Part shown: positions 10,002 through 18,570 of the stretch, in pieces
Layout: each line of letters opens with the position of its first letter
Position numbering within the stretch: position 1 is the first letter of the stretch
NCBI GenBank assembly: GCA_963702035.1
Contig: OY969700.1
Span: 682,001-746,000 of the forward strand
Direction: 5' to 3'
Source: VRUE01 sp963702035
GTDB lineage: Bacteria > Actinomycetota > Thermoleophilia > Solirubrobacterales > 70-9
Length of the DNA: 64,000 bases
Position numbers and translations under genes: made by a program
The notes under the pieces: model-generated
What the model was told of the DNA's origin: nothing
Database searches by the model: none
What the model saw: the letters and a program-made list of their open reading frames with translations, nothing else

Positions 10002-10971
10002 CCAGCTCGCCGGCCCGCACGATCGCCGCGCCGTCGATCTCGACAGTCGGCCGCAGGACCACGCAGTCGAGGTGGACCGGGACCTGGACCGTGCCGCCGA
10101 TCGCCGCCGAGGCGCCGAAGGCGACGTGAGCGGTGCCGAGGATCTTCTCGTCCTCGAGGATGTTGCCGGTGAGAATCGCGCATTCGTTGGTTCCGATCCC
10201 GAGCTCGGCGACGTTGGTCCCTTCCGGGCTGTGTTCGGTGAGCAACTCCATCAGCCGCGCGCCCTCGGCCCCGCTCGCCGCCGTCAGGTGGCCGCCGCGA
10301 ACGGTCAGCTCGACCGGCTCGGCGAGCCTGCCGATCGCGGCGATCGAGCCGTCGACGACCAGCGTCCCCTCGGCGGTTCCCTCGAACGGCGCGATGAAGG
10401 CCTCGCCGCAGGGGATGTTGCCGAATGCGCCGCGCATGTTCAGCGTCCCCGCGTCGACAATCGCGGTCCGGTCCACCAAGCCGAGGCGCAGGTCGGAGCC
10501 GTTAGCGCAGGTGATCCGCGCCTCAGCGCCACCGCCGAGTGCACGCCCGACCGAGGCGCCCCGTTTGCGCAACAGCTTCAGGTCCGCGCCCATCACCCGG
10601 GCGAGCATCTCGCCGGTCACGCCGGGCATCGAGGCGACCCGCACACCGGCTTCGGTGGCGGCGCGGCGCGCTTCGGTGTGGGAGATCGACTGGATCGTCG
10701 GGGCGACGACGATGTCGACGGCGAGCATCGCCGCGGCAACCGCCCGCGGCGGCTCCGCGGCGTGCGATTCCCGCTCGGAGATCACCGCCAGGGTCGCTTC
10801 CCCGCCCTCGCCCTGCGCGTTGATCCGCAACAGCGCGCCAAGCTCTTCGGTGATCGGGTTGCAGATCACCAGCATCTCTTCAGAAGGGTTCATATCCAGG
10901 CAATCCCGGATCAGCGTATTGACTGCCCTATCCAGAGCGCTGCCCATCAAGGACACAAGGCTATCCGCCAT
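9994..10971 (-). CDS. M29-like aminopeptidase / NicX-type metalloprotein
   Basis: A 325-residue protein resembling leucyl aminopeptidase of the M29/AmpS family. Conserved metal-ligand positions are in the C-terminal half: AELGIGTN (Glu), EDEKILGTAHVAFG (Glu and His) and HLDCVV (His and Asp). It is shorter than true M29 enzymes (about 400), as is common in the NicX-like group, so peptidase activity is not certain. I chose the ATG of MADSLVSLMG; an upstream ATG at 11013 would run closer to the divergent tRNA-Met gene and encode a non-conserved leader. It heads the leftward operon. Confidence 0.75.
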   Translation of the reverse strand: MADSLVSLMGSALDRAVNTLIRDCLDMNPSEEMLVICNPITEELGALLRINAQGEGGEATLAVISERESHAAEPPRAVAAAMLAVDIVVAPTIQSISHTEARRAATEAGVRVASMPGVTGEMLARVMGADLKLLRKRGASVGRALGGGAEARITCANGSDLRLGLVDRTAIVDAGTLNMRGAFGNIPCGEAFIAPFEGTAEGTLVVDGSIAAIGRLAEPVELTVRGGHLTAASGAEGARLMELLTEHSPEGTNVAELGIGTNECAILTGNILEDEKILGTAHVAFGASAAIGGTVQVPVHLDCVVLRPTVEIDGAAIVRAGELVV

Positions 10972-11023
10972 GGCGGCGCGCGGCACCGCCCACGCCCAAA
11001 GCCTCGCTACCATCCGCCGCCCC

Positions 11024-11097
11024 GCCGGAGTAGCTCAGCTGGTTAGAGCAGCGGAATCATAATCCGCGTGTCGGGGGTTCGAGTCCCTCCTCCGGCA
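11024..11097 (+). tRNA. tRNA-Met (CAT)
   Basis: A 74-base cloverleaf: acceptor GCCGGAG pairs with CTCCGGC, discriminator A, D-arm AGCTCAGCTGGTTAGAGC, anticodon stem GCGGA/TCCGC with loop ATCATAA (anticodon CAT), and T-arm with GTTCGAG. No CCA is encoded. The sequence looks like an elongator Met tRNA; a lysidine-modified Ile2 tRNA cannot be ruled out by eye. Its 3' part is the attachment site of the genomic island. Confidence 0.93.
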
Positions 11098-11098
11098 T
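11056..11098 (+). repeat. attL core (43-bp direct repeat in tRNA-Met 3' half)
   Basis: Bases 11056-11098 are identical to 21114-21156. The repeat starts in the anticodon loop and ends one base beyond the tRNA, so integration left a complete tRNA gene on the left. Confidence 0.93.
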
Positions 11099-11145
11099 GG
11101 CAGCGCAGAGCGAAATCAGCGCCCTAGTGGCCCTCTCTCAGGGCG

Positions 11146-11166
11146 AATGTGTCCCAAATGTGTCCC
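11146..11166 (+). promoter_or_regulatory. Tandem integrase arm-type sites near attL
   Basis: Two copies of AATGTGTCCC at 11146-11155 and 11157-11166, 11 bases apart start to start, about 50 bases inside the attL core. The same word occurs in tandem near attR. Matched repeats at both element ends are what lambda-type integrase N-terminal domains bind. Confidence 0.6.
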
Positions 11167-11293
11167 GAAAAGTGCCGGGCTCCAGGCGCTCTCGACCGCC
11201 GCGATGCGCAGCTTCCAGCTATGGCTGATCTTGTCGATCGCTTCAAGCATTCGTGCCGATAGGGTGCCTCTGAGTTCGACCGGCTTGCAGTGG

Positions 11294-12526
11294 CTAGCGG
11301 TGAGCCCACTGCCGCCCTTGAATTGCGACCCAGTTGGTAGCTTCGTCGGCGTGTGCCCCGTTCCAGTCGGCTCGGATCATTCCGTTGAGGACCTCTATAT
11401 GCAGGGTGTCGGAAATCGACGGCGAAGCCGGTCCGCCTCCACGTACCGACACTTCAACATCGACTCCGTTTGACCACATCTCATAGCCGTTCAGCCCCGC
11501 TTCTCGGCTGCGACGGGTCCACTCAAAGACGCACGGATAGCCGTCGCTGAAGACGATCGCTACGTTCAAGAGGTGGACTTGCCCATTGCCTGGCAGGTCG
11601 ATCCGGGTCACGACATCCTGGCCGTCTACGACCCACTCTCCCTGGGCTGGCTCGCGCGGGGAAAACGATCCATCGCGATCGTCTGGCATGAAGCGCAGCT
11701 CCGCGTACACGGCGGTTGCATCAGCGGCACCTTGAACATTGGTAACAGGCACTCGGATGATTCGGGCGGACTTGTATGGCGGAAGTTGAAAGCCGCTGAT
11801 TGACCCATGCTGTGCCTCCCGGGGGAGATGAGCGCGTCCGAATGAGAGTCGCGGTACCGCATTGGTCGGCTCCATTTGCAGCTCGCGGAGTGTCGTCAGG
11901 GCGCGCTGGACCCCGTCAATCACCTGAGGCAAGTCGTCGCCCGCTTCGATCGTTGGTGTGACCATTTCAGCCATCGGCCCCTCAAATCGCCGCGAGGGAT
12001 CACGAAGTCGCTGCCAAAGAATCTCGCCCGCAACGTAAGCGCGGTCAACAACTTCTCGAGTCTCATGTCTATCCCGGTCAGCAAGCTGGTCGAGCAGCGA
12101 TTGGCGAGCAGCAGTTCCCAGCCTCCTACGGAGGCGCCCCGTCGAGGCCGACAGAGCCAGGAGCTGTTGGTTTGCTTCGAGCTCCGAAATCGCGTCCGCA
12201 ATGGCCCGCTTCCAGAGATCGCCGCTCGGACCGGATGGTGGAGCTGTCGCAGAGCCAAGCGGCGGCGGACTCGCAGCCTCGCTCTTGTGCAGGGCATTGT
12301 GGAGATCGTCTGGATCTTGGGGTGAGTGGGCTCCCTCCCTGCTCTTTTTGCTGACGCGGAAACGCCAGAGCGAATATGCGAGGGCAATCCCTGCGAGAAG
12401 TGCCGTAAGCACCCACCAAAACAGGTAGGTGATGAATCGGTGACCGGACCCATAGGAGAGCGATATCGCCTGAGCCAGGGCAAGGAGCGACAAGGACCCC
12501 GGCACGACTCCCAGCAATCTGGACAT
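11294..12526 (-). CDS. Membrane-anchored protein of unknown function
   Basis: A 410-residue protein I do not recognise. Two hydrophobic segments lie near residues 5-22 and 32-52. They are followed by a basic, Ser/Pro-rich linker (60-105), a helical region (105-215, with ATGRLRRRL-like charged helices) and a C-terminal beta-rich part (about 230-400) with PVTNVQGAADATAVYAELRF, reminiscent of Ig-like or beta-sandwich sensor domains. The ATG is preceded by GGGAGC. It is the leftmost element gene, about 100 bases downstream of the relaxase in the same direction, so it could be an entry-exclusion, mobilisation-accessory or defence gene; nothing in the sequence decides this. Confidence 0.6.
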   Translation of the reverse strand: MSRLLGVVPGSLSLLALAQAISLSYGSGHRFITYLFWWVLTALLAGIALAYSLWRFRVSKKSREGAHSPQDPDDLHNALHKSEAASPPPLGSATAPPSGPSGDLWKRAIADAISELEANQQLLALSASTGRLRRRLGTAARQSLLDQLADRDRHETREVVDRAYVAGEILWQRLRDPSRRFEGPMAEMVTPTIEAGDDLPQVIDGVQRALTTLRELQMEPTNAVPRLSFGRAHLPREAQHGSISGFQLPPYKSARIIRVPVTNVQGAADATAVYAELRFMPDDRDGSFSPREPAQGEWVVDGQDVVTRIDLPGNGQVHLLNVAIVFSDGYPCVFEWTRRSREAGLNGYEMWSNGVDVEVSVRGGGPASPSISDTLHIEVLNGMIRADWNGAHADEATNWVAIQGRQWAHR

Positions 12527-12625
12527 GCTCCCATCCTAGGCGTCGCCTTGGCGGCAGCGAACAGTCCTCCGGGGACACCGACGCATACTCACGGCCGCCG
12601 GCCTGCCCCGCCATAGCGCGTGCGG

Positions 12626-15600
12626 TCATCGCGCGATCCCCAAGTCGATGATCCGCTCCTTCACCCGCGCTCGTCGCAAATCAAGCTCTCGCCGCAATCG
12701 TTCCAGGCGGTCCCTCGTCAACTGCTGCTCCCGCTGCCGCGCCCGGTCCTGCGGCTTTGTCCCGAGGGCGTTGTCTCTGTCCACCACGCCGTTTCTCTGG
12801 CGGTAGCGCTCGATCTCAGACACACCGCGATCCCATGCCTTCCGCTTCGCCGGGTCGCTCGGCATCTCCCCCAGCTCGCTCGTGACATAGGGAGGCGGGG
12901 CGATGCCGGCGGCGGTGATCGCCAACTGCCTCCGCTCCGCGAGAACCCGGTCCGCGACAGCGAGCTCCCGGCGCGCGGCGTCGCCGGGAACCTGCATCTC
13001 CGCCAACTGGTCTTCGAGGTGCGTCAGCTGATTGCGAGAGTGCGCTTCGAGGCTGTCGACGCGAGCCAGCGCCTCGGAGCGCTCGCGGCTGTCCTCGATT
13101 CGTTTGGCCAGGGCATCCCGCCTTTCCGCGAGTACTTGCTCCCGATCGGCGGCGCCGTAGAGACCGTCGCGCCGCGCGACCAGCTCCTCGGTCGGAAGGC
13201 GAGAGAACTGCGAACGCAGCGCCTCGTCGTGGGCGGAGAGCTGAGCGCGGTCGCGCTCGGCGGCTTCGGCGATATGCGGAATGCCATCACGCAGGTAGGG
13301 AGATGACGGGGCGATCTCCTCGCGGTGGACCTGGACCTCCGGCGTCGCGTAGAGGCGGGTCTCGCCGCGACTCCTCGAAGTAGCCACGTAGAGCTCCTGC
13401 TTGTCCATCGAGGGGTCAGCGGCGACGAAGGCGCGGTTGACGGTGCTCCCCTGGACGGAATAGGTCGTGACGGCGTAGGCGTGTTCGAGCGCCGGGGCAT
13501 CGGAATGTGGGCTGGTGCGCGATAGGTACTCGGCGCCGACCTCTACTCGCTTCGCCTGATCGATCCCTTCGAGCGCAACCTTTCGTTGCTCGCCGTCGAT
13601 CTCGGCGATCCGCCAGCGCTCGCGATTGAAGACCTCCGCCTGTCGGTCGTTGACGCGGGTGATGACCCGATCGCCGGGGGCGAACCGCGCATCGCCTACC
13701 TCGATCTCCTCGGCTCCAAGCCTGCCAGTCTCTTTGCGGACCTCGCGTGCCATCGCATTGAGGCGCGCCACCTCGACGTTTCGCTTGGCGACCATCACTG
13801 CGTCCTCGCCGCACTCGAAGGACTCGTGCCAGTCGCGGACCATCGCCTCGCGGCGGCCCTCGGCATTGGGAGCAACCGTGATTCGCTCGCCCGACTCGTA
13901 GAGGGCAAGCGCCTCGCGTCCCTCTCCCTCCCTGATCCGCTTCGCCGCAACGCGATCGAGCTCGTGCTCGTGGCGGATCACCTCTTCGAGTCGGATCGGG
14001 TCGGTGCGCTCCGCGACAGCGCGGAACAAGCCGCCCGCCTCGATCTCGCCGAGCTGCTCGGGGTCACCGAGGAGGACGAGCTTCGCTTCGGCTCGCTCCG
14101 CGTGTGAGAGCAGCCGCGCAAGGGTCGTCGAGTCCACCATCCCGGCCTCGTCGACCAGCAGGACTGACCTCCGTGCCAACCCCTCATCGCCGTCATGCTC
14201 GGCGCGGTCCAACTCGACCAGCAGGTTTGCGATGCTCGTCGCCGGCAGTCCCTCGTCGCGCAAGGCGTGGGCCGCACGCCAGGTCGGCGCGGTCCCGCGC
14301 GGCTCGACCCCGGCCTGCGCCCAGCCCTCGGCCGCAGCGACGATCGCATAGGTCTTGCCGGTGCCTGCCTCGCCGATCACGACAGCGACTCCCTCGGGGT
14401 TGGTGAGGAGACGACGGACCATCTCGCGCTGGTCTGCCTTCAGCATCGGGCGGGCGGCGATCACGCGGGCCGCAACCAGCTCGCCCGCTGGAGGCAATCT
14501 CTGGACTCGCATCCGCTCGACCGCCGCCAGCGCCTCGCGCTCAAGTTCCCAGATGCGCCGGATCGTGTAGCGGTCGCCTCTGGCGCTCTCGCCGATCCGG
14601 ATCACGGCATCGGAGGCGAGATATTCGTCAGCCATGCGCTCGACGTGGACGGCCTCAGCTCCCTCGGGCAGCAACCCGGCCACCGCCTGGATCGCGTCGC
14701 GGCGGTCGAAGTGAGAGACCCCCGCCGTAACCGCACGGTCTACCTGCCAGGTAGAGACCGTGCGGGCTACGGCGGGGGCGCTGGGGTCGAAACTGCGGCT
14801 GATCTCATCGCGGTCCAAGCTGATCTCATTCGCTTTGTCGCGCCAACGCTCGCGCAGGGCCTCGCGGCTGACGCCTTTCTCCTTCGCCTCACGGGTCGCC
14901 AGGTTGGCGACCTGGCGGGCGCGGGCGGAGGCATCCGCCCCCGCCGCCTCGAGGATTTCCGCGCGGCGGGTGGAGAAGGCGCGCAGGTGCTCGTCGGCGA
15001 AGCCCCCGATCTCGGCGATGCCGTTGCGGACCTCCTGCCAGCGGATGCCAAGGCTGCGGCTCAGCTCGTAGCGAAGCTGGGCCTCGTAGATGTAGCCGGC
15101 GGTCTTGGCGTGGTCGTAGATCGCCGGGTGGTAGAGGCGGGTCCAGCGCCCGTCCGGGCCTCTGGTCGCGTTGGCGATCAGGACGTGGGTGTGGAGTTGC
15201 GGGTCGCCGTTTCGTGAGGAGCGATGGAGGTAGGCGGCGGCGAGGTAGCCGTTGCCCTTGATGAACTCCGAGCCGCCGGCCCCGCGGCGGGTCCAGCACG
15301 CCTCGCGCTGCATGTAGGCGAGGGCGGCTTCTACGGAGCGCTCATGGGCGCGGGAGACCTCGGCGCCGGTCTCTGCCCCGCCGAGCGCCCAAAGCAGGGG
15401 GACGGACTTCGGCGCGGAGAATGTGAGGTCGAAACCGGGGACCGCTCCTTTGGCCGGGACGCCGCGCATGCCGACGAGGGGCTCGCCGTCTACCGGGTTG
15501 CGGCCGGTGAGCATCGCCTTGAGCTGGTCCGGGCCGACCTCGCCCTCAAGACCCAGCTCCTCGGCGGCATCGCCCATCCAGCGGCCCTCCGCCTCGCCCT

Positions 15601-15688
15601 CGCCGGAGTAGTAGTCCTCGGCGCCTTCGGCGACCTTGTCGAGGTAGTAATTCTCCTGGCCGATGCCGAGCTTTCCGATCGTGAGCAT
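12626..15688 (-). CDS. MobF-family relaxase-helicase (TrwC/TraA-like)
   Basis: Nicks the element at oriT and unwinds the transferred strand during conjugation. The 1020 residues begin with MLTIGKLGIGQENYY, whose tandem tyrosines (14-15, with a second pair at 26-27) are the expected catalytic residues. The metal-binding triad appears as HTH at 166-168 in PQLHTHV. A RecD-like helicase follows with Walker A GEAGTGKT (439-446), Walker B region LLVDEAGM and the late helicase motif VTTYSVQGSTVN. The C-terminus is a long charged coiled coil (about 860-1020). A near-perfect palindrome lies within the codons of residues 304-323, at the relaxase-helicase linker. Confidence 0.92.
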   Translation of the reverse strand: MLTIGKLGIGQENYYLDKVAEGAEDYYSGEGEAEGRWMGDAAEELGLEGEVGPDQLKAMLTGRNPVDGEPLVGMRGVPAKGAVPGFDLTFSAPKSVPLLWALGGAETGAEVSRAHERSVEAALAYMQREACWTRRGAGGSEFIKGNGYLAAAYLHRSSRNGDPQLHTHVLIANATRGPDGRWTRLYHPAIYDHAKTAGYIYEAQLRYELSRSLGIRWQEVRNGIAEIGGFADEHLRAFSTRRAEILEAAGADASARARQVANLATREAKEKGVSREALRERWRDKANEISLDRDEISRSFDPSAPAVARTVSTWQVDRAVTAGVSHFDRRDAIQAVAGLLPEGAEAVHVERMADEYLASDAVIRIGESARGDRYTIRRIWELEREALAAVERMRVQRLPPAGELVAARVIAARPMLKADQREMVRRLLTNPEGVAVVIGEAGTGKTYAIVAAAEGWAQAGVEPRGTAPTWRAAHALRDEGLPATSIANLLVELDRAEHDGDEGLARRSVLLVDEAGMVDSTTLARLLSHAERAEAKLVLLGDPEQLGEIEAGGLFRAVAERTDPIRLEEVIRHEHELDRVAAKRIREGEGREALALYESGERITVAPNAEGRREAMVRDWHESFECGEDAVMVAKRNVEVARLNAMAREVRKETGRLGAEEIEVGDARFAPGDRVITRVNDRQAEVFNRERWRIAEIDGEQRKVALEGIDQAKRVEVGAEYLSRTSPHSDAPALEHAYAVTTYSVQGSTVNRAFVAADPSMDKQELYVATSRSRGETRLYATPEVQVHREEIAPSSPYLRDGIPHIAEAAERDRAQLSAHDEALRSQFSRLPTEELVARRDGLYGAADREQVLAERRDALAKRIEDSRERSEALARVDSLEAHSRNQLTHLEDQLAEMQVPGDAARRELAVADRVLAERRQLAITAAGIAPPPYVTSELGEMPSDPAKRKAWDRGVSEIERYRQRNGVVDRDNALGTKPQDRARQREQQLTRDRLERLRRELDLRRARVKERIIDLGIAR
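14719..14778. repeat. 60-bp near-perfect palindrome inside the relaxase gene
   Basis: Arms 14719-14746 and 14748-14778 pair over 27 bp with a two-base bulge and one unpaired base, leaving a single central base. Outer arm CCCCCGCCGTA, inner arm CCGCACGGT...CTACCTG. It is fully coding (relaxase residues 304-323). Confidence 0.85.
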
Positions 15689-15931
15689 CCACCCCGGTTG
15701 TCCAGGGCGGGCGCGTTTTGCATCGGTTCACGTGGCGACGTGATACTGCGTGAGGGGAGGGTGGTGGCTGTCGATGACTGGGGCGCTGCTTCGTAGTCGG
15801 GTATAGATGGTGCGTTTGGCGCCTGGGAGTTGATGGCGATATGGCTGGAGGTCGTGCTGCCGACTCTTGACTCGGGTAGCTGACCGTGCGGTGGGTCAGA
15901 GTGACCTCATGACCCGTAGCGGGGCCTCTAT
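15689..15931. other. Divergent intergenic region, candidate oriT/promoters
   Basis: The 243-base gap between the relaxase start and the rightward zinc-ribbon gene must hold two divergent promoters. It includes an inverted repeat TCACGT-GGCG-ACGTGA at 15728-15743, 40 bases from the relaxase start. MobF elements often have oriT beside the relaxase gene, and a nick site is usually flanked by such a repeat. No known nic consensus was recognised, so this is a candidate only. Confidence 0.35.
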
Positions 15932-16522
15932 TTGAGCTGGCATACTGCGGACGCAGCCGTGAAAGATGTCGCCGAGATTCCAATTGCAGGTGAGGACGTT
16001 GTCTTCGCCACCCAAGAGCGGGCGCGAGTCGCTGCACTGCGAGAAGCAGAGCGAGCCAGCGATGAGGAGGGAACATTTGAGGCAATCTGCGTCGCCACTC
16101 ATTTCTGGCAGGCCCAGATTTCTCAAGTCCAGAAGCTGCTTGATGAGGCTGGGGGCCGCTCCAAGTTCGACCCTGACTATCTCCCCTTCTCGGCCTGGCT
16201 CGAGGAGTGGATGGCGCAGGACTTCACCAGCGTTGCCGATCGACAGAACGCCCTCGTTGAGGCCCTCGGTAGAGATCGGGCGCAGCGCATTGCCGACGAG
16301 CGCGTAACGCCGCGCATTGAAAGCGTCATGGACGAAATCAAAGGACGGCTACGGCAGGCGGTCCGTGATGCGGAAGGCGACGGTTCGACTGTCGAAGGGT
16401 CTGCTGGGACTACAGAGTCAGATACCAAGACCTGTCCTGACTGCGCAGAGGAGATCAAAGCGGAAGCCCGCAAGTGTCGCTTCTGTGGCTTCCGCTTTGA
16501 CGAAGCACCCTCTCCGGACTAG
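15932..16522 (+). CDS. Zinc-ribbon-tailed hypothetical protein
   Basis: A 196-residue protein. Residues 1-150 are helical and charged with no family I can name. The C-terminus holds a compact four-cysteine ribbon (TCPDCAEEIKAEARKCRFCG) like the UPF0547/zinc-ribbon tails found on many bacterial membrane or nucleic-acid proteins. The TTG at 15932 is the longest start; a GTG at 15959 is equally plausible. It ends six bases before the HNH gene and probably shares its mRNA. Confidence 0.6.
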   Translation: MSWHTADAAVKDVAEIPIAGEDVVFATQERARVAALREAERASDEEGTFEAICVATHFWQAQISQVQKLLDEAGGRSKFDPDYLPFSAWLEEWMAQDFTSVADRQNALVEALGRDRAQRIADERVTPRIESVMDEIKGRLRQAVRDAEGDGSTVEGSAGTTESDTKTCPDCAEEIKAEARKCRFCGFRFDEAPSPD

Positions 16523-16527
16523 GCCCG

Positions 16528-17097
16528 ATGTTCCGGCAAGAGCGCGAGGCCACGTTTATCACGTTGGAGCGCACCAAAGTCGTCGGGAGAAAGCTATTTG
16601 GCGTGGTGCGCGAGACACAGCCGTACTACGTATTCCACTCGGGGGCCAAGAGGAACCCCTTCCAGGTGTCATTCGAGTTGGAGCCATTTCGGACACTCAT
16701 CCGAAAGCAGATGGCGGAGCCCCAGGAAATCGGCCGGGATGGCTCAAGGACGTGGTGGATGTTTCGAGATGACTTTTACGTCGAAGATGAAGGACACGAC
16801 TCTGCAGACATAGAAGCGCTCGTGCTGGAAGTCCATCGCCGCCGGAACCGGCGTCTCTCACACGCGCGAGCGATGCGCGACGTGAGCGGCACCGCGCCTA
16901 CCGCCCGCGAGCCCATTCCGGAGGATGTCAAAGCTGAGGTTTGGCGCAAACATGAAGGGCGTTGCGCCAACTGCGGAAGTCGAGAGAGAATTGAGTGGGA
17001 TCACATCATCCCCCTCGCACTGGGTGGGAGCAATACCGCCCGCAACCTCCAAATACTGTGCGAGCAATGCAACCGCTCGAAGGGTGCCCGGATCTAA
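16528..17097 (+). CDS. HNH endonuclease with unknown N-terminal domain
   Basis: A 189-residue protein. The last 60 residues form a zinc-supported HNH nuclease: CANCGSRERIEWDHIIPLAL, then GGSNTARNLQILCEQCNRSK, with both CxxC pairs, the catalytic His in WDH and the Asn in ARNLQ. Residues 1-125 are a mixed alpha/beta domain (FGVVRETQPYYVFHSG...RTWWMFRDDFYVED) I cannot name. It follows the zinc-ribbon gene by five bases. Nuclease next to an unknown small protein on a mobile element fits a restriction or anti-phage role, but that is only context. Confidence 0.75.
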   Translation: MFRQEREATFITLERTKVVGRKLFGVVRETQPYYVFHSGAKRNPFQVSFELEPFRTLIRKQMAEPQEIGRDGSRTWWMFRDDFYVEDEGHDSADIEALVLEVHRRRNRRLSHARAMRDVSGTAPTAREPIPEDVKAEVWRKHEGRCANCGSRERIEWDHIIPLALGGSNTARNLQILCEQCNRSKGARI

Positions 17098-17098
17098 C

Positions 17099-17701
17099 TC
17101 ACTTCAATAACCAGATTGCGGTGCTAGGCGGTACGTAGCCAGAATCGGTAACCGAAATCTTGGAGATTTCGGCATTCATCGGAACCGGGATCGGCACGTA
17201 GCCGACCCGGGATTCCCCCGGCGGCAGGGAAAGCTGGGCGCCGTTCTTCGGGAAAAGGGGTGGGCTGAAGATTTCTCCCGTCACGGCGGGATACTGCTGA
17301 TCTTCCGAATCAATTGCGCTGAATTTTTCTGGGCCGAAAGAGCCGCTTTCGGTTTCGCCAAGTTGCTTGACCTTGACCTGCAGGCGCAGAAACTTGTATC
17401 CGTCGGGAAGCGCCGACTTCACTTCGTAAGAGTTGCCATCTGGCACGGCGTCCTCAGACACGCTAATGAGCGTGAATTCCAGCTCGTCGTCCTTACCGAC
17501 GCCATCTGATTCGTATTCATCAGTCAGCGTTAGCGCATCCCCGACACTGCCTTCTGGAGTCGGTGCCCGACTCGACGGTGCTTCAGACGTGGCCTCGGAG
17601 CCAGTGGTGACCGTGACGGTCGTCTCGCCGGCCGCCCCACAAGACGCCAAGATCGCCGCTGCTAGCACCGCAGCGGCAGCGACAAGTCCGTTCCGCGCCA
17701 T
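17099..17701 (-). CDS. DUF4352-like lipoprotein
   Basis: A 200-residue predicted lipoprotein. The signal peptide MARNGLVAAAAVLAAAILAS ends at a lipobox with Cys21, followed by a Thr/Ser-rich linker (22-60). Residues about 70-200 form a beta-sandwich with YKFLRLQVKVKQLG and a late PVPMNAEISKISVTDSGY, fitting the DUF4352/TIL immunoglobulin-like family. It would sit on the outer face of the membrane. The ATG at 17701 places the signal peptide correctly; longer forms add a basic non-signal leader. The gene ends two bases from the convergent HNH gene. Confidence 0.7.
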   Translation of the reverse strand: MARNGLVAAAAVLAAAILASCGAAGETTVTVTTGSEATSEAPSSRAPTPEGSVGDALTLTDEYESDGVGKDDELEFTLISVSEDAVPDGNSYEVKSALPDGYKFLRLQVKVKQLGETESGSFGPEKFSAIDSEDQQYPAVTGEIFSPPLFPKNGAQLSLPPGESRVGYVPIPVPMNAEISKISVTDSGYVPPSTAIWLLK

Positions 17702-17885
17702 GATCGCGCACCCTATCTCTTGGGAGAACGGCGCGACCATGATCCGACTTGCAGTTCGACGACGGCCCCTTCGCCCACTCGGGCAGACGCCGCATTCGCA
17801 CACGGCCGGTCAGCCGGGACCTGAAGACGCTTTTCGGGACATACCCGATGCAAGACGCCGCCTCGCTGGACAGTAGAGATCGAAG

Positions 17886-18095
17886 ATGTCCGCGCCCGAT
17901 CTACTTGCCGAGCCGCTACTCAATGCCCGCGAGGCGGCGAAGCTTCTCCATGTGCCGCGGAGCACGCTCTATGAGCTGGTGCGCTCGCGTGGGCTGCCGC
18001 ACGTGAAGGTCGGTCGCGGACTGCGGTTCACCCGCGCGGACTTGGGTTGCTGGGTCGCTGAGAACTCTTACGGCCGGGGGGCGCGGCGGCGTTGA
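17886..18095 (+). CDS. AlpA/excisionase-type HTH protein
   Basis: A 69-residue DNA-binding protein of the HTH_17/excisionase family: LLNAREAAKLLHVPRSTLYE forms the helix-turn-helix and the wing follows with GLPHVKVGRGLRFTRADLGC. Such proteins bind near att sites to steer the integrase toward excision. A TTCGGGACAT word at 17833-17842, close to the integrase arm-type repeat, lies about 45 bases upstream. Its 3' end overlaps the convergent 18068-18250 gene by 28 bases. Confidence 0.8.
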   Translation: MSAPDLLAEPLLNAREAAKLLHVPRSTLYELVRSRGLPHVKVGRGLRFTRADLGCWVAENSYGRGARRR

Positions 18096-18250
18096 GAATG
18101 ATCGCCGGGAGAGCGATCCGCAGTTGCCATTCGCTCGGCCTCGGCGGAGAACTCGCGCCGTAGGTCACGAAGCTCGGCCTCGGCGGCGGGGCCTTTGGCT
18201 TTTGCCTCGGCCTCGATCTCCTCGATCAGTTTTCGGAAGTCATCACTCAT
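18068..18250 (-). CDS. Small charged helical protein downstream of XRE regulator
   Basis: A 60-residue protein beginning MSDDFRKLIEEIEAEAKAKG, nearly all helix-forming and acidic to residue 45 and basic at the end. No family recognised. The ATG overlaps the XRE stop by eight bases, so the two are probably translated together and may form a regulator-partner pair. Confidence 0.45.
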   Translation of the reverse strand: MSDDFRKLIEEIEAEAKAKGPAAEAELRDLRREFSAEAERMATADRSPGDHSQRRRAPRP

Positions 18251-18539
18251 CGCGCCCCTCCAGGTCGAGATCGAGAGCGGCGACGAGCATCTGCCGAGTC
18301 CGAGTTCTGACGGAGTGCTGACCGCTCTCAATCCGAGAAACCGTCGAAGTCGTCGTGCCGATCTGAGCCGCCAGCTCCGCCTGCGTCAGGCCAAGCTCGC
18401 CACGACGTTTGATGACAAGCCGGGCAATCGCCTCGTAGGGCGCGAGTCGTTCGTACTCGGCTCGGAACTTGGGGGCTCCGAGAGACTCTTCGATGTGATC
18501 GGACACGGCCGTCCCGATGGGGCTGATTCCCTTGCTCAT
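18243..18539 (-). CDS. XRE-family transcriptional regulator
   Basis: A 98-residue protein with a C-terminal Cro/CI helix-turn-helix (ELGLTQAELAAQIGTTTSTV, then SRIESGQ). The N-terminal 45 residues are a helical extension seen in HigA/SocA-like antitoxin-type regulators. It lies 31 bases downstream of the HEPN gene in the same direction and may be the third gene of that operon or an independent repressor. Confidence 0.75.
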   Translation of the reverse strand: MSKGISPIGTAVSDHIEESLGAPKFRAEYERLAPYEAIARLVIKRRGELGLTQAELAAQIGTTTSTVSRIESGQHSVRTRTRQMLVAALDLDLEGRDE

Positions 18540-18570
18540 CGTTGGAATGTTACGGCCGGCGCCGCCAGTG

